Source of the DNA: Mycolicibacterium sp. HK-90
GTDB taxonomy: Bacteria; Actinomycetota; Actinomycetes; Mycobacteriales; Mycobacteriaceae
Assembly (NCBI RefSeq): GCF_030486405.1
Contig: NZ_CP129613.1
Span: 310,001 to 374,000 of the forward strand
Length of the DNA: 64,000 nt
Direction of reading: 5' to 3'
A program made the translations under genes and the position numbers. Shown here one piece after another: positions 18,499 to 25,838 of this stretch; positions within the stretch are counted from its first letter, which is position 1; each line of letters opens with the position of its first letter. The notes beneath the pieces are model-generated. The model made no database searches and was not told where the DNA came from. It saw nothing but the letters and a program-made list of their open reading frames with translations.

Positions 18499-18672
18499 CT
18501 AGGACCGGTCGCCGTACTCGACCCGGTTGAGCACCGATGACGCCGGGTCGCCCGCTTGCAGCGGAGGCTTCGTGTCCTCCTGCACCATCAGCGTCACACC
18601 GAAAACGGCAGCCGCCCCCAACAGCAGGCCGACGACAATGCTGGCCGCGGAGGGTATGACGAACCGATTCAC
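18499..18672 (-). CDS. Small DUF2613 membrane protein (Rv0236A-like)
   Basis: Protein of 57 aa, exactly the length of M. tuberculosis Rv0236A, starting at GTG 18672 with MNRFVIPSAASIVVGLLLGA. One hydrophobic helix (about residues 9-28) is followed by a short polar tail ending EYGDRS, so it is a single-pass or secreted small protein of the DUF2613 family. Its stop is one base before the aftD start, indicating translational coupling and a possible role with AftD; no function is established. Upstream is a roughly 100-bp divergent gap shared with lpqI. Confidence 0.85.
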   Translation of the reverse strand: MNRFVIPSAASIVVGLLLGAAAVFGVTLMVQEDTKPPLQAGDPASSVLNRVEYGDRS

Positions 18673-18775
18673 CCGGCCAACCTAGCACGGCAACCCCGTC
18701 GATCCGTGCGAGGCGGACCTGGGTCGACACGCAGAGAATCGATTACGGCTTGTTCAGCGGCTAAGGTCGGGGCCC

Positions 18776-19918
18776 ATGGCTTCACCGCGTCTCGTCGCAA
18801 CCTTCGCCGCGTTGTCCGGACTGCTGCTGGCCTGCTCGCCGGGGACACCGGCGTCGGCACCAGAGTCACCCGCGCCCCCGGCCATGAAGCCGATGGCCAC
18901 CGATGCGCCGCTCCCGGCGGCCCCGGCCTGTGACCTGGCCGGCCTGCCGGCCCGGGACAAGCTTGCCCAGCTGCTGACCGTCGGCGTCACCGACGCGGCC
19001 GACGCCCGCGCTGTGGTGACCAATCAGCACGTCGGCGGCATCATGATCGGCAGCTGGACCGATCTGTCGATGCTCACCGACGGATCGCTGCCCGAAATCT
19101 CGGCCGTCGGCCCGCTGCCCCTGGCCGTCAGCGTGGACGAGGAAGGCGGCCGGGTGTCCCGGTTGTCCTCGCTGATCGGCGTGCAGCCGTCGGCACGGGA
19201 GCTGGCGCAGACCCACACCCCCGACGAGGTGTACGGCATCGCGCTGGAGCGTGGGCAGAAGATGCGCGGCCTCGGGATCACGGTCGACTTCGCGCCCGTC
19301 GTCGACGTCAGCGGCAACAGCGCCGCGATCGGTGACCGGGCGTTCGGCGACGACCCGAAAACCGTCACCGACTACGCCGGCGCCTACGCCCGCGGACTGC
19401 GGGACGCGGGCGTGCTGCCGGTGCTGAAGCACTTCCCGGGCCACGGGCACGCGTCGGGCGACTCGCACACCGGTGCGGTGTCGACGCCCCCGCTGGCCGA
19501 ACTGAAGAACAACGACCTGGTGCCCTACCAGACCCTGACCACGGCCGCGCCGGTCGCGGTCATGGTGGGACACATGGAGGTTCCCGGCCTGACCGGTTCT
19601 GACCCGGCAAGCCTGAGCCCCGCCGCCTACCAGCTGCTCCGTTCGGGCGGGTACGGCGGACCGGGCTTCAACGGCGTGGTCTACACCGACGACCTGTCGA
19701 GCATGGCGGCCATCAACCAGCGCTACGGCGTGGCCACCGCGGTGCTCCGGGCGTTGCAGGCCGGTGCCGACAACGCGTTGTGGATCACCACGGGTGAGGT
19801 GCCCGCGGTGCTCGATGGCCTGGAGAAGGCGCTCGCCGATGGCCAGCTGAGCCAGGCCAGTGTGGATGCGGCGTTGCAGCGGAATGCTGCGGCCAAGGGT
19901 GGGGTTCGCTGCGGCTGA
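18776..19918 (+). CDS. lpqI: Lipoprotein beta-N-acetylglucosaminidase LpqI (GH3, NagZ-like)
   Basis: Family 3 glycoside hydrolase of 380 aa that releases N-acetylglucosamine from muropeptides during peptidoglycan recycling. The N terminus is a lipoprotein signal with the lipobox LLAC (Cys20), so it is anchored outside the membrane. The GH3 motif KHFPGHGHASGDSHTG (near residue 219) supplies the Asp-His catalytic dyad, and the segment VYTDDLSSM contains the expected nucleophile Asp. Only the first GH3 domain is present, as in NagZ enzymes. The last four codons lie within the first copy of a 26-bp tandem repeat. Confidence 0.93.
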   Translation: MASPRLVATFAALSGLLLACSPGTPASAPESPAPPAMKPMATDAPLPAAPACDLAGLPARDKLAQLLTVGVTDAADARAVVTNQHVGGIMIGSWTDLSMLTDGSLPEISAVGPLPLAVSVDEEGGRVSRLSSLIGVQPSARELAQTHTPDEVYGIALERGQKMRGLGITVDFAPVVDVSGNSAAIGDRAFGDDPKTVTDYAGAYARGLRDAGVLPVLKHFPGHGHASGDSHTGAVSTPPLAELKNNDLVPYQTLTTAAPVAVMVGHMEVPGLTGSDPASLSPAAYQLLRSGGYGGPGFNGVVYTDDLSSMAAINQRYGVATAVLRALQAGADNALWITTGEVPAVLDGLEKALADGQLSQASVDAALQRNAAAKGGVRCG

Positions 19919-19986
19919 GCCGCACAGACCGGCACTGCGGCTGAGCCGCACAGACCGGCACTGCGGCTGAGCCGCACGGACCGGCC
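19909..19986. repeat. Three tandem 26-bp repeats, each with a palindromic core
   Basis: Three head-to-tail copies (19909-19934, 19935-19960, 19961-19986). The first two are identical; the third differs at two positions. Each contains the palindrome TGCGGCTGAGCCGCA (starting 19910, 19936 and 19962), a 7-bp stem. The first copy carries the TGA stop of lpqI and the third ends seven bases before the stop of the convergent amidohydrolase. The array probably acts as a bidirectional transcription barrier built by local duplication. Confidence 0.85.
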
Positions 19987-19992
19987 GCGGGC

Positions 19993-21159
19993 TCACAGCC
20001 CGTACACCCGTTCGGCGTTGCGGGCCCCGATGAGGTCGACGATCCGGATCGCGTCGCGTTCACTGCAGTCGCCGGCGCGTACCCAGCCACCGAGTACGAG
20101 CCCCATCGCGCGCCGCCACAGCACCGAACCGAGCAGGTGCAGTTCGGGCGGGCCGAAGGCGTCCGACGAGTAGAGCTGTTTGGCGAAGGGTGCGGTTTCC
20201 AGTGCCTCGGCGACCAGCGCGGTCGACCGCGTCCCGAGGTGGTTGATGCCGAGGCCCACATCGAAGTGCACGTGGTCGAAGGCCTGGGCCAGGTAGCCCG
20301 CCTGCCGGTGGAACGGATAGCAGTGCAACAGCAGCACCGGCACCGGCGACATCGTGCGGAGCAGCGGGAGCAGCAGCATCGGATCGGTGCGGTGCAGATC
20401 CAGATCGCGGTCGCCGAACCCGACGTGCACCTGCAGGGGCAGGCCCAGGTCTGCGGCCGTGTGCACCCCGAACGCGATCAGCACCGGGCTGTCGGCGCGG
20501 ATGGTCGGCCGGGCCGACAGCTCGCGGGCGTGCTCGACCACCGCCGCATCGGCGGGCCGTGACCAGTCGATGTCGAACGAGGTGCGATAGGCCGCGATGG
20601 TCTTGGTGCCCACCACCCCGTCGGCGGCCTCGTGCAGCGCGGCGCGGAACGCATCGGGAAACTCGTCGGCCCCGGTGCCGGATGCGAGAAGGTGTTCGGT
20701 CAGGCGCTCCAGGCGCAGGATCTCCGATGACGGCCGGCCGCTGAGCTCGGTGAGCCGCGCCGGGGTGGTCAGCCGGTCGCCGTGGAAGCCGGTGTCGACG
20801 ATCCAGCGGTGCACGCGGGCCCGCGGCAGCAGCAGTGCGGTCAGCTCGGCCGGGCTGAGCCGGCTGCGCCGGTCCCAGTATTCGCCGGCGTCGGCGTGCG
20901 CGGGCAGCCCGAGCAGCGGGGCGCACCAACGCCGGATGGACAGGCCCAGCGGCGAGTCGAACTGCGTCATGAAGTCCGGGACCGGATCGGTCGACGCTTC
21001 GTTGATCGAGGCTTCGAATCCGGCCCGGTCGACCGGCTGATCGAAGGCGCCGTGCACGTGGTGGTCGATCAGCGTGACCGTGCGCAGGTGGTCGGCGAGC
21101 GCCTCGGGAACCTGGGCGTCGACACCCTCGAAGATGTCGGCGAGCTCGCCATCGGGCAT
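19993..21159 (-). CDS. Amidohydrolase-2 family metal-dependent hydrolase
   Basis: TIM-barrel amidohydrolase of 388 aa, COG2159-like. Metal-site motifs in order: IDHHVHG near the N terminus, LQVHVGFGD, LLLHCYPFH and YSSDAFG with the late conserved Asp. Such enzymes hydrolyse or decarboxylate small cyclic or aromatic substrates, and some members of this branch are related to the N-terminal domain of FluG. The substrate is unknown. ATG at 21159 is preceded by GGAGG at nine bases. It is divergent from the TetR gene by 86 bp and converges on lpqI. Confidence 0.82.
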   Translation of the reverse strand: MPDGELADIFEGVDAQVPEALADHLRTVTLIDHHVHGAFDQPVDRAGFEASINEASTDPVPDFMTQFDSPLGLSIRRWCAPLLGLPAHADAGEYWDRRSRLSPAELTALLLPRARVHRWIVDTGFHGDRLTTPARLTELSGRPSSEILRLERLTEHLLASGTGADEFPDAFRAALHEAADGVVGTKTIAAYRTSFDIDWSRPADAAVVEHARELSARPTIRADSPVLIAFGVHTAADLGLPLQVHVGFGDRDLDLHRTDPMLLLPLLRTMSPVPVLLLHCYPFHRQAGYLAQAFDHVHFDVGLGINHLGTRSTALVAEALETAPFAKQLYSSDAFGPPELHLLGSVLWRRAMGLVLGGWVRAGDCSERDAIRIVDLIGARNAERVYGL

Positions 21160-21245
21160 CGGGTGCCACCTCCGCAGCCAATACACCACATCCGACCTGC
21201 GGGCGCGCGGGTACGGGAGTTTCCGGAGATGCTTATCCTGGTCGG

Positions 21246-21869
21246 ATGGCAGGTGGAACCAAGCGGCTGCCGCGAGCCGTACGCGAACAGCAGATGCTCG
21301 ACGCTGCGGTACAGATTTTCTCGGTCAACGGCTATCACGAGACCTCGATGGACGCGATCGCCGCGGAGGCCGAGATCTCCAAGCCGATGCTGTACCTCTA
21401 CTACGGCTCCAAGGAGGAGTTGTTCGGCGCCTGCCTGAACCGGGAGCTGACCCGGTTCGTCGATGTGGTGCGCGGGGAGATCGACTTCACCCAGAGCCCG
21501 AAGGACCTGCTGCGCAGCGCCGTCCGTGCGTTCCTCACCTACATCGACACCAACCGCGCGTCGTGGATGGTGCTCTACACCCAGGCCACCAGCTCCCAGG
21601 CCTTCGCCCACACGGTGCGCGAGGGCCGTGAACGGATCATCGACCTGGTGGCCCGCCTGCTGAGTACCGGAACGCGAAATCCTCAGCCCGACAGTGACTT
21701 CGAGATGATGGCGGTTGCGCTGGTGGGTGCCGGTGAGGCGATCGCCACGCGGGTCAGCACCGGGGACGCCGACGTCAACGAGGCGGCCGAGCTGATGATC
21801 AACCTGTTCTGGCGCGGTCTGAAGGGCACGCCGTCCGACGCGGGTTCGCAGCCGGTCTCCGCCGGCTGA
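21246..21869 (+). CDS. TetR-family regulator (Rv0238-like)
   Basis: TetR regulator of 207 aa with a textbook DNA-binding domain (AAVQIFSVNGYHETSMDAIA... then SKPMLYLYYGSKEELF, residues about 20-65). The C-terminal domain is all-helical and ligand-type. It corresponds by position to M. tuberculosis Rv0238 after lpqI. It is divergent from the amidohydrolase, which is a candidate target, and is followed by the type VII-like operon 101 bases downstream. The inducer is unknown. Confidence 0.9.
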   Translation: MAGGTKRLPRAVREQQMLDAAVQIFSVNGYHETSMDAIAAEAEISKPMLYLYYGSKEELFGACLNRELTRFVDVVRGEIDFTQSPKDLLRSAVRAFLTYIDTNRASWMVLYTQATSSQAFAHTVREGRERIIDLVARLLSTGTRNPQPDSDFEMMAVALVGAGEAIATRVSTGDADVNEAAELMINLFWRGLKGTPSDAGSQPVSAG

Positions 21870-21970
21870 CAGTCGGGTCCTTTTCGGAGTCCCACGGGCC
21901 CGCCTCGGCTTTGCCCACCGGCGAGAAATTGGTGTCCTGACACCCCCGTTGTGGGCAGTACGCTCCCGAT

Positions 21971-22276
21971 ATGGGTTCCGCGCTGAAAGTTGCTCCGGCA
22001 GCGCTGCAGTCGGCCGCCGCAGCCGAGACCGCCGTAGGCCAGGCCATCACCGGCCTGGATGTCGGACAACCGCTGAACGCAGCGGCAGCGGCCATGCCCG
22101 GCTTACAGAGCGGTGCGGCTTCGGCACAGGTCGCGCCCATCGTGGACGGTGAAGCCCGGGCCATCGGCGGCGAGGTCGGCGCCCATGCCAACAAACTGGG
22201 CTACGCCGCCCAGGCATATCAGGGCACCGACGATACGTCGGCAGGCCAGCTGAACTCCGCTCTACCAGCAGGCTGA
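21971..22276 (+). CDS. EspC-like type VII secretion substrate (Rv2078-like)
   Basis: Small helical, alanine-rich protein of 101 aa matching the ESX EspC-type family: two long amphipathic helices beginning LKVAPAALQSAAAA and ending GYAAQAYQGTDD. The tail holds YQGTD, which fits the YxxxD/E general secretion signal of type VII systems. There is no Sec signal. It ends one base before the following WxG-hydrolase gene, so it is probably the helical partner that carries that protein to an ESX system. The trio resembles M. tuberculosis Rv2078-Rv2079-lppJ. Confidence 0.75.
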   Translation: MGSALKVAPAALQSAAAAETAVGQAITGLDVGQPLNAAAAAMPGLQSGAASAQVAPIVDGEARAIGGEVGAHANKLGYAAQAYQGTDDTSAGQLNSALPAG

Positions 22277-22277
22277 C

Positions 22278-24146
22278 ATGCCGGTCTCGATATCTCAGGT
22301 GGAATCGTCCAACCCTGAGGCTTTGGTGCGGAGCGGCGCCGACGTCGGCAACCGCGCCGCCACGCTGGCCGCCCAGATCGACCAGCAGCGCGCCGTGATC
22401 GAGAAGCTGCGCACCGACTGGAAGGGCAGCGCCGCCGACGCTGCCATCGAAAACGCGACCACCACTTTGCAGCGCATGCAGCGCCTCCACGACGCGCTCA
22501 CCGCGCTGAGAACCGCGTTGCAGGACGGCGGCGCTGATCTGGTGCAACAGCGCAGCAGCATCGTGAACACCGTCGAACAACTTCGCGGACAGGGATGGCA
22601 GGTCGCCGACGACGGAACGGTGTCGATCCGTCCCGGCAGCGCGCTCGACATCTTCTCCAGGCTGAGTCCGGTGAACCGGATGATGCTGCTGGCCATGGCG
22701 GCGAAGGCATCAGCCCAACTCAAAGAGAAGCTGGCGCAGTTCGAAGCCACCGACACCAAGGTCGGACAGCAGGTGCGCGATGCCGCGGCGCCGCTCAGTA
22801 CGCCGGACGTCACACCGCCGCCCGGGCCGAATGACCCCAAGGCACTCGTCGAGCGACTGGCCGGGATGACGCCGGATGAGCGGGCAGCCTTCCTGGCCGG
22901 GCTGCCCCCCGAAACCGTGCAGGCAATGGTGCAGGCGGACCCGCAGGTGATGGGCAATACCGATGGGGTTCCGTTCGACACCAGGATCGAAGCCAACAAC
23001 ATCAACATCCGCAACGCGTTGGCCGAGGAGCAGAAGAAGCAGCCACCCGACGAGGCCCGGGTGAGGCAGCTGGAGGCCATGCTCAAACCGATCGAGTTTC
23101 CCCCTGGCAGCGGGCAGATGGTGCCTCGCAAGTTCGTCGGGTTCTCCCTCGAGGGCAACGGGCGGATGATCGAGATGGTCGGCGAGATCAAGCCGGGCAT
23201 CAAGGGCGTCGGCGTGGTCGTTCCCGGCACGGGCACGAATCTGAACGGCAGCGCCTCCAATCACGCTGCGGCAGTGGCGTTGGCGGAGAAATCCGGATCG
23301 CCCGTCTTTCTGTATATGGGCGACGACTTTCCCCAGGATCTGGCCAAGGCGGCCGACCCGGCATACGCCGCGTCCATGGCTCCGAAGTTGGTGTCCTTCG
23401 GTCATGAGATCGATCGCGCGGTGGGGGCGGGAGCGCCCGGCACGCCGGTCACCTATATCGGGCATTCGTATGGCGGTGCCATTGTCGGGACCGCCGAACA
23501 GATGGGGTTGCGCGCCGACCGGGTTCTGCACGCGTCGTCGGCGGGCACCGGCATCCTCAGCGGCGAGTACACCAACCCGAACCCGGACGTGCAGCGCTAT
23601 TCGATGACCGCACCGGGTGACCCGATCTCGGCGGTTCAGTCCCTGCCGCGCGAAGTCACCGACAACCCGTGGGTCGAGAGTCTGCCCTGGATCCCGCACA
23701 CCGCCGACGGGCAGGTCGGTAACCCGTTGGGTGGCCTGCCCTCGGCCACCGATCCCGATGAGATTCCCGGCGTCACGCGTCTGGATACCGGGTACTACGG
23801 CAGCGGTGACCGGGCCGATCAGGTGATCGTCGGGCAGGACGCACACGGCGAGTACTGGAACGACCCCGAATCCGATGCGTTCCGCAACATGGTCGCGGTC
23901 ATCAACGGCGGTGAGGCCACCGGCTATGTCGAGCGTGGGATCGAGACCAACTACATCGATATCGACATCGGTGACGACGGTGATTTCCAGGCCGAGGCCT
24001 CCGATCAGGCACAGGCCTACGGCGCACCGTATGTGCCCGAATTCCCCTGGGATGACAACGGTTCCTACGAACGGCGGCAGAATCCGTGGGACAATCCGCG
24101 GGTGACGGACAACCCCGGTAGCGGACCACGGATTCAGGTCAAATGA
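22278..24146 (+). CDS. WxG-domain alpha/beta hydrolase (DUF1023, Rv2079-like)
   Basis: Protein of 622 aa. Residues about 1-110 are helical with a WxG motif (W48-K-G50), like WXG100-type type VII substrates. After a linker, residues about 290-530 form an alpha/beta hydrolase of the DUF1023 type. A candidate catalytic triad is Ser397 in GHSYGG, Asp448 in APGDPIS and His523 in DAHGEYW. The acidic, Pro-rich C terminus is unstructured. The family is thought to act on lipids or esters; the substrate is unknown. The stop overlaps the next ATG (ATGA). With an EspC-like gene before it and a lipoprotein after it, the layout resembles a secreted effector with partner and immunity genes. Confidence 0.8.
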   Translation: MPVSISQVESSNPEALVRSGADVGNRAATLAAQIDQQRAVIEKLRTDWKGSAADAAIENATTTLQRMQRLHDALTALRTALQDGGADLVQQRSSIVNTVEQLRGQGWQVADDGTVSIRPGSALDIFSRLSPVNRMMLLAMAAKASAQLKEKLAQFEATDTKVGQQVRDAAAPLSTPDVTPPPGPNDPKALVERLAGMTPDERAAFLAGLPPETVQAMVQADPQVMGNTDGVPFDTRIEANNINIRNALAEEQKKQPPDEARVRQLEAMLKPIEFPPGSGQMVPRKFVGFSLEGNGRMIEMVGEIKPGIKGVGVVVPGTGTNLNGSASNHAAAVALAEKSGSPVFLYMGDDFPQDLAKAADPAYAASMAPKLVSFGHEIDRAVGAGAPGTPVTYIGHSYGGAIVGTAEQMGLRADRVLHASSAGTGILSGEYTNPNPDVQRYSMTAPGDPISAVQSLPREVTDNPWVESLPWIPHTADGQVGNPLGGLPSATDPDEIPGVTRLDTGYYGSGDRADQVIVGQDAHGEYWNDPESDAFRNMVAVINGGEATGYVERGIETNYIDIDIGDDGDFQAEASDQAQAYGAPYVPEFPWDDNGSYERRQNPWDNPRVTDNPGSGPRIQVK

Positions 24147-24652
24147 AGCTGATCACAACGTTATTCGTGGCCGTAGGGGTGATGTTCACGAGCTCCTGCG
24201 GGTTCCTGCACGACGATCGTCCGGACACTGAGAGTGAGGCGACGATGCAACCCACGTCATTGACCGTCACCGAGGCTGCCCGGGTGGTGGCCGGCTACGT
24301 ATCGATGATCGTCGACAAGCCGATCGATCCGAATCCCGATCTCGCGGCCCTGCACGGTTGCCGCACCAACGACGCGATGATGCCGGCGGGTCCGCCCTGG
24401 AAGGTGTATCGCAACGCCTCGATCGTCGACCCCGCGCCGGAACTTGTCGAGGGGGCACTCACCCGCATCGACACCTTGGCAGATCAGGGGTTCGAGCGCG
24501 TTGCCTGGAGCCGGCCCGATCCCGAACCCCCGAACTACAAGCGGTACCGGGACAGCCGCGGCTACTTCGTGTTGGTTCGGGCCGAAGTCAATCCCGGCGG
24601 CGTCTACGCGCTTGAGGTGTCGGCGACCTCGCCGTGTGCGAACGAGGATTGA
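24143..24652 (+). CDS. Small lipoprotein (LppJ-like)
   Basis: Predicted lipoprotein of 169 aa: hydrophobic signal MKLITTLFVAVGVMFTSSCG with lipobox TSSC (Cys19). The mature part is about 150 aa with two further cysteines (LHGCRTND and TSPCANED) that could form a disulfide outside the membrane. The gene overlaps the hydrolase gene by four bases (ATGA), so it is translationally coupled to it. It resembles M. tuberculosis LppJ (Rv2080), which has the same neighbours. A role as a membrane-anchored immunity or accessory protein for the hydrolase is inferred from order only. Confidence 0.78.
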   Translation: MKLITTLFVAVGVMFTSSCGFLHDDRPDTESEATMQPTSLTVTEAARVVAGYVSMIVDKPIDPNPDLAALHGCRTNDAMMPAGPPWKVYRNASIVDPAPELVEGALTRIDTLADQGFERVAWSRPDPEPPNYKRYRDSRGYFVLVRAEVNPGGVYALEVSATSPCANED

Positions 24653-24660
24653 CCACCGGG

Positions 24661-24717
24661 CGAACGTGAAGACGATCGCGAGATATCCGAGGAATCTCGC
24701 GATCTTCTTCACGTTCG
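24661..24717. terminator. Long bidirectional terminator hairpin
   Basis: CGAACGTGAAGA (24661-24672) pairs with TCTTCACGTTCG (24706-24717), and ATCGCGAGAT (24675-24684) pairs with 24694-24703. Together they make a roughly 23-bp stem with a single mismatch and a nine-base loop. It lies between the stop codons of two convergent genes, lppJ-like and the methyltransferase, so it can serve both strands. Confidence 0.8.
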
Positions 24718-24746
24718 AGGGCTGTCGGTCACGCGCGGCCGGCAGG

Positions 24747-25835
24747 CTAGATCGCGACACCCTCCACGAGGCTGAAGGGGGAAGCCGTCGGCACTATCCT
24801 GGTCAGTCGGAATCCACTCTGCTGGTATAGCTTTCGGTACTGGTCCTCGGTGCGCTCGCGGGCGGCGATCCCGATCAGCATCTCCATGTCGGTCCACTTG
24901 CCGAGGAACTCGCGGTCGTGTTCGGGGATCACCGCCTCGACGAGCAGCAGGGTGGTGCCCGGACCGGCGGCCTCCCGTACGTTGCGCAGAATCGTCAGCG
25001 CCTTGTCGTCGGGCCAGTCGTGAATGATGTTCTTCATGATGTAGGTGTCGGCGCCGGCGGGAACGCTGTCGAAGAACGACCCGGCGACGACGCGGACCCG
25101 TTCGGCGACACCGTATTTGGTCAGCAGGTCCGGCGCGCCGTCGAGCACCTGCGCCAGGTCGTACAGCACGCCCTGAGCATCGGGGGTGGCCTGCAGAATG
25201 GCCGCCAGCAGGCGCCCGTGGCCGCCGCCGATGTCGGCGATGGTGCCGAACCGGCTGAAGTCGTACGCCGCGACCACCGGGGCGATCGCGAGTTCCGAGA
25301 CGCTGGTCATGGCGTCGTTGAAGATGCCCCCGAGTTCGGGCTCGGAACCGATGTAGTCGAACGCCTCCTTGCCGCGCAGCTTGGGGATGACGGCCTCGCC
25401 GGTGCGTACCGCGTCGGCGAGATGGCTCCAGTGCTCGCGATGCTGCGGTGAGCCGACGAACCGCGCCATCCCGGCAATCGATACCGGCGCGCCTTTCCGC
25501 AGCGTGTCGCCCAGCGCGTTCAGTGCGTATCGCCCGTCGCGGGTGCGGCGGAAAATGCCCTCGCCGACCAGGGCGCGCATCAGCCGGTCCAGGGCGTCGG
25601 GGTCGGCCTGGACCCGGCGGGCCAGCTCCTCGGGGCGCAGTGGGCCGTCGGCCAGCGCATCGGCCACCCCGAGCTGGGCGGCGGCCGCGATGCCCTGGGC
25701 CACCCAGGCGCCCAGGATCATCTCCAGCATCGCCGCCGGTGGTGGTACCGCGCGTTGATGCACGCGACGCAGATGATGACGGACGCGTTCGATCGCGCGA
25801 ACCAATCCGGCGGGCGGCACCTTGGCGGGAGTCAC
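24747..25835 (-). CDS. O-methyltransferase-type SAM methyltransferase
   Basis: Methyltransferase of 362 aa in the plant-type O-methyltransferase (HIOMT) family. An N-terminal winged-helix dimerisation region (LGAWVAQGIAAAAQLGVADAL) precedes a SAM-binding domain with the motif TIADIGGGHGRLLAAIL, and the segment MKNIIHDWPDD contains the conserved His-Asp pair. It would methylate a hydroxyl on a polyketide, lipid or other small molecule. The GTG start at 25835 is back to back with the CoA-transferase gene (three-base gap), so an internal start such as ATG in AAMLEMI is also possible. No dedicated pathway is visible nearby. Confidence 0.83.
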   Translation of the reverse strand: MTPAKVPPAGLVRAIERVRHHLRRVHQRAVPPPAAMLEMILGAWVAQGIAAAAQLGVADALADGPLRPEELARRVQADPDALDRLMRALVGEGIFRRTRDGRYALNALGDTLRKGAPVSIAGMARFVGSPQHREHWSHLADAVRTGEAVIPKLRGKEAFDYIGSEPELGGIFNDAMTSVSELAIAPVVAAYDFSRFGTIADIGGGHGRLLAAILQATPDAQGVLYDLAQVLDGAPDLLTKYGVAERVRVVAGSFFDSVPAGADTYIMKNIIHDWPDDKALTILRNVREAAGPGTTLLLVEAVIPEHDREFLGKWTDMEMLIGIAARERTEDQYRKLYQQSGFRLTRIVPTASPFSLVEGVAI

Positions 25836-25838
25836 CGG

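Noticed and set aside
19909..19986. CRISPR array
   Set aside because: The units abut with no spacers and there are no cas genes; it is a simple tandem repeat.
21189..21248. CATCCGACC/GGTCGGATG inverted repeat flanking the TetR promoter region
   Set aside because: The arms are 42 bases apart and one covers the TetR start codon; the spacing is unusual for an operator, and a chance match in GC-rich DNA is likely.
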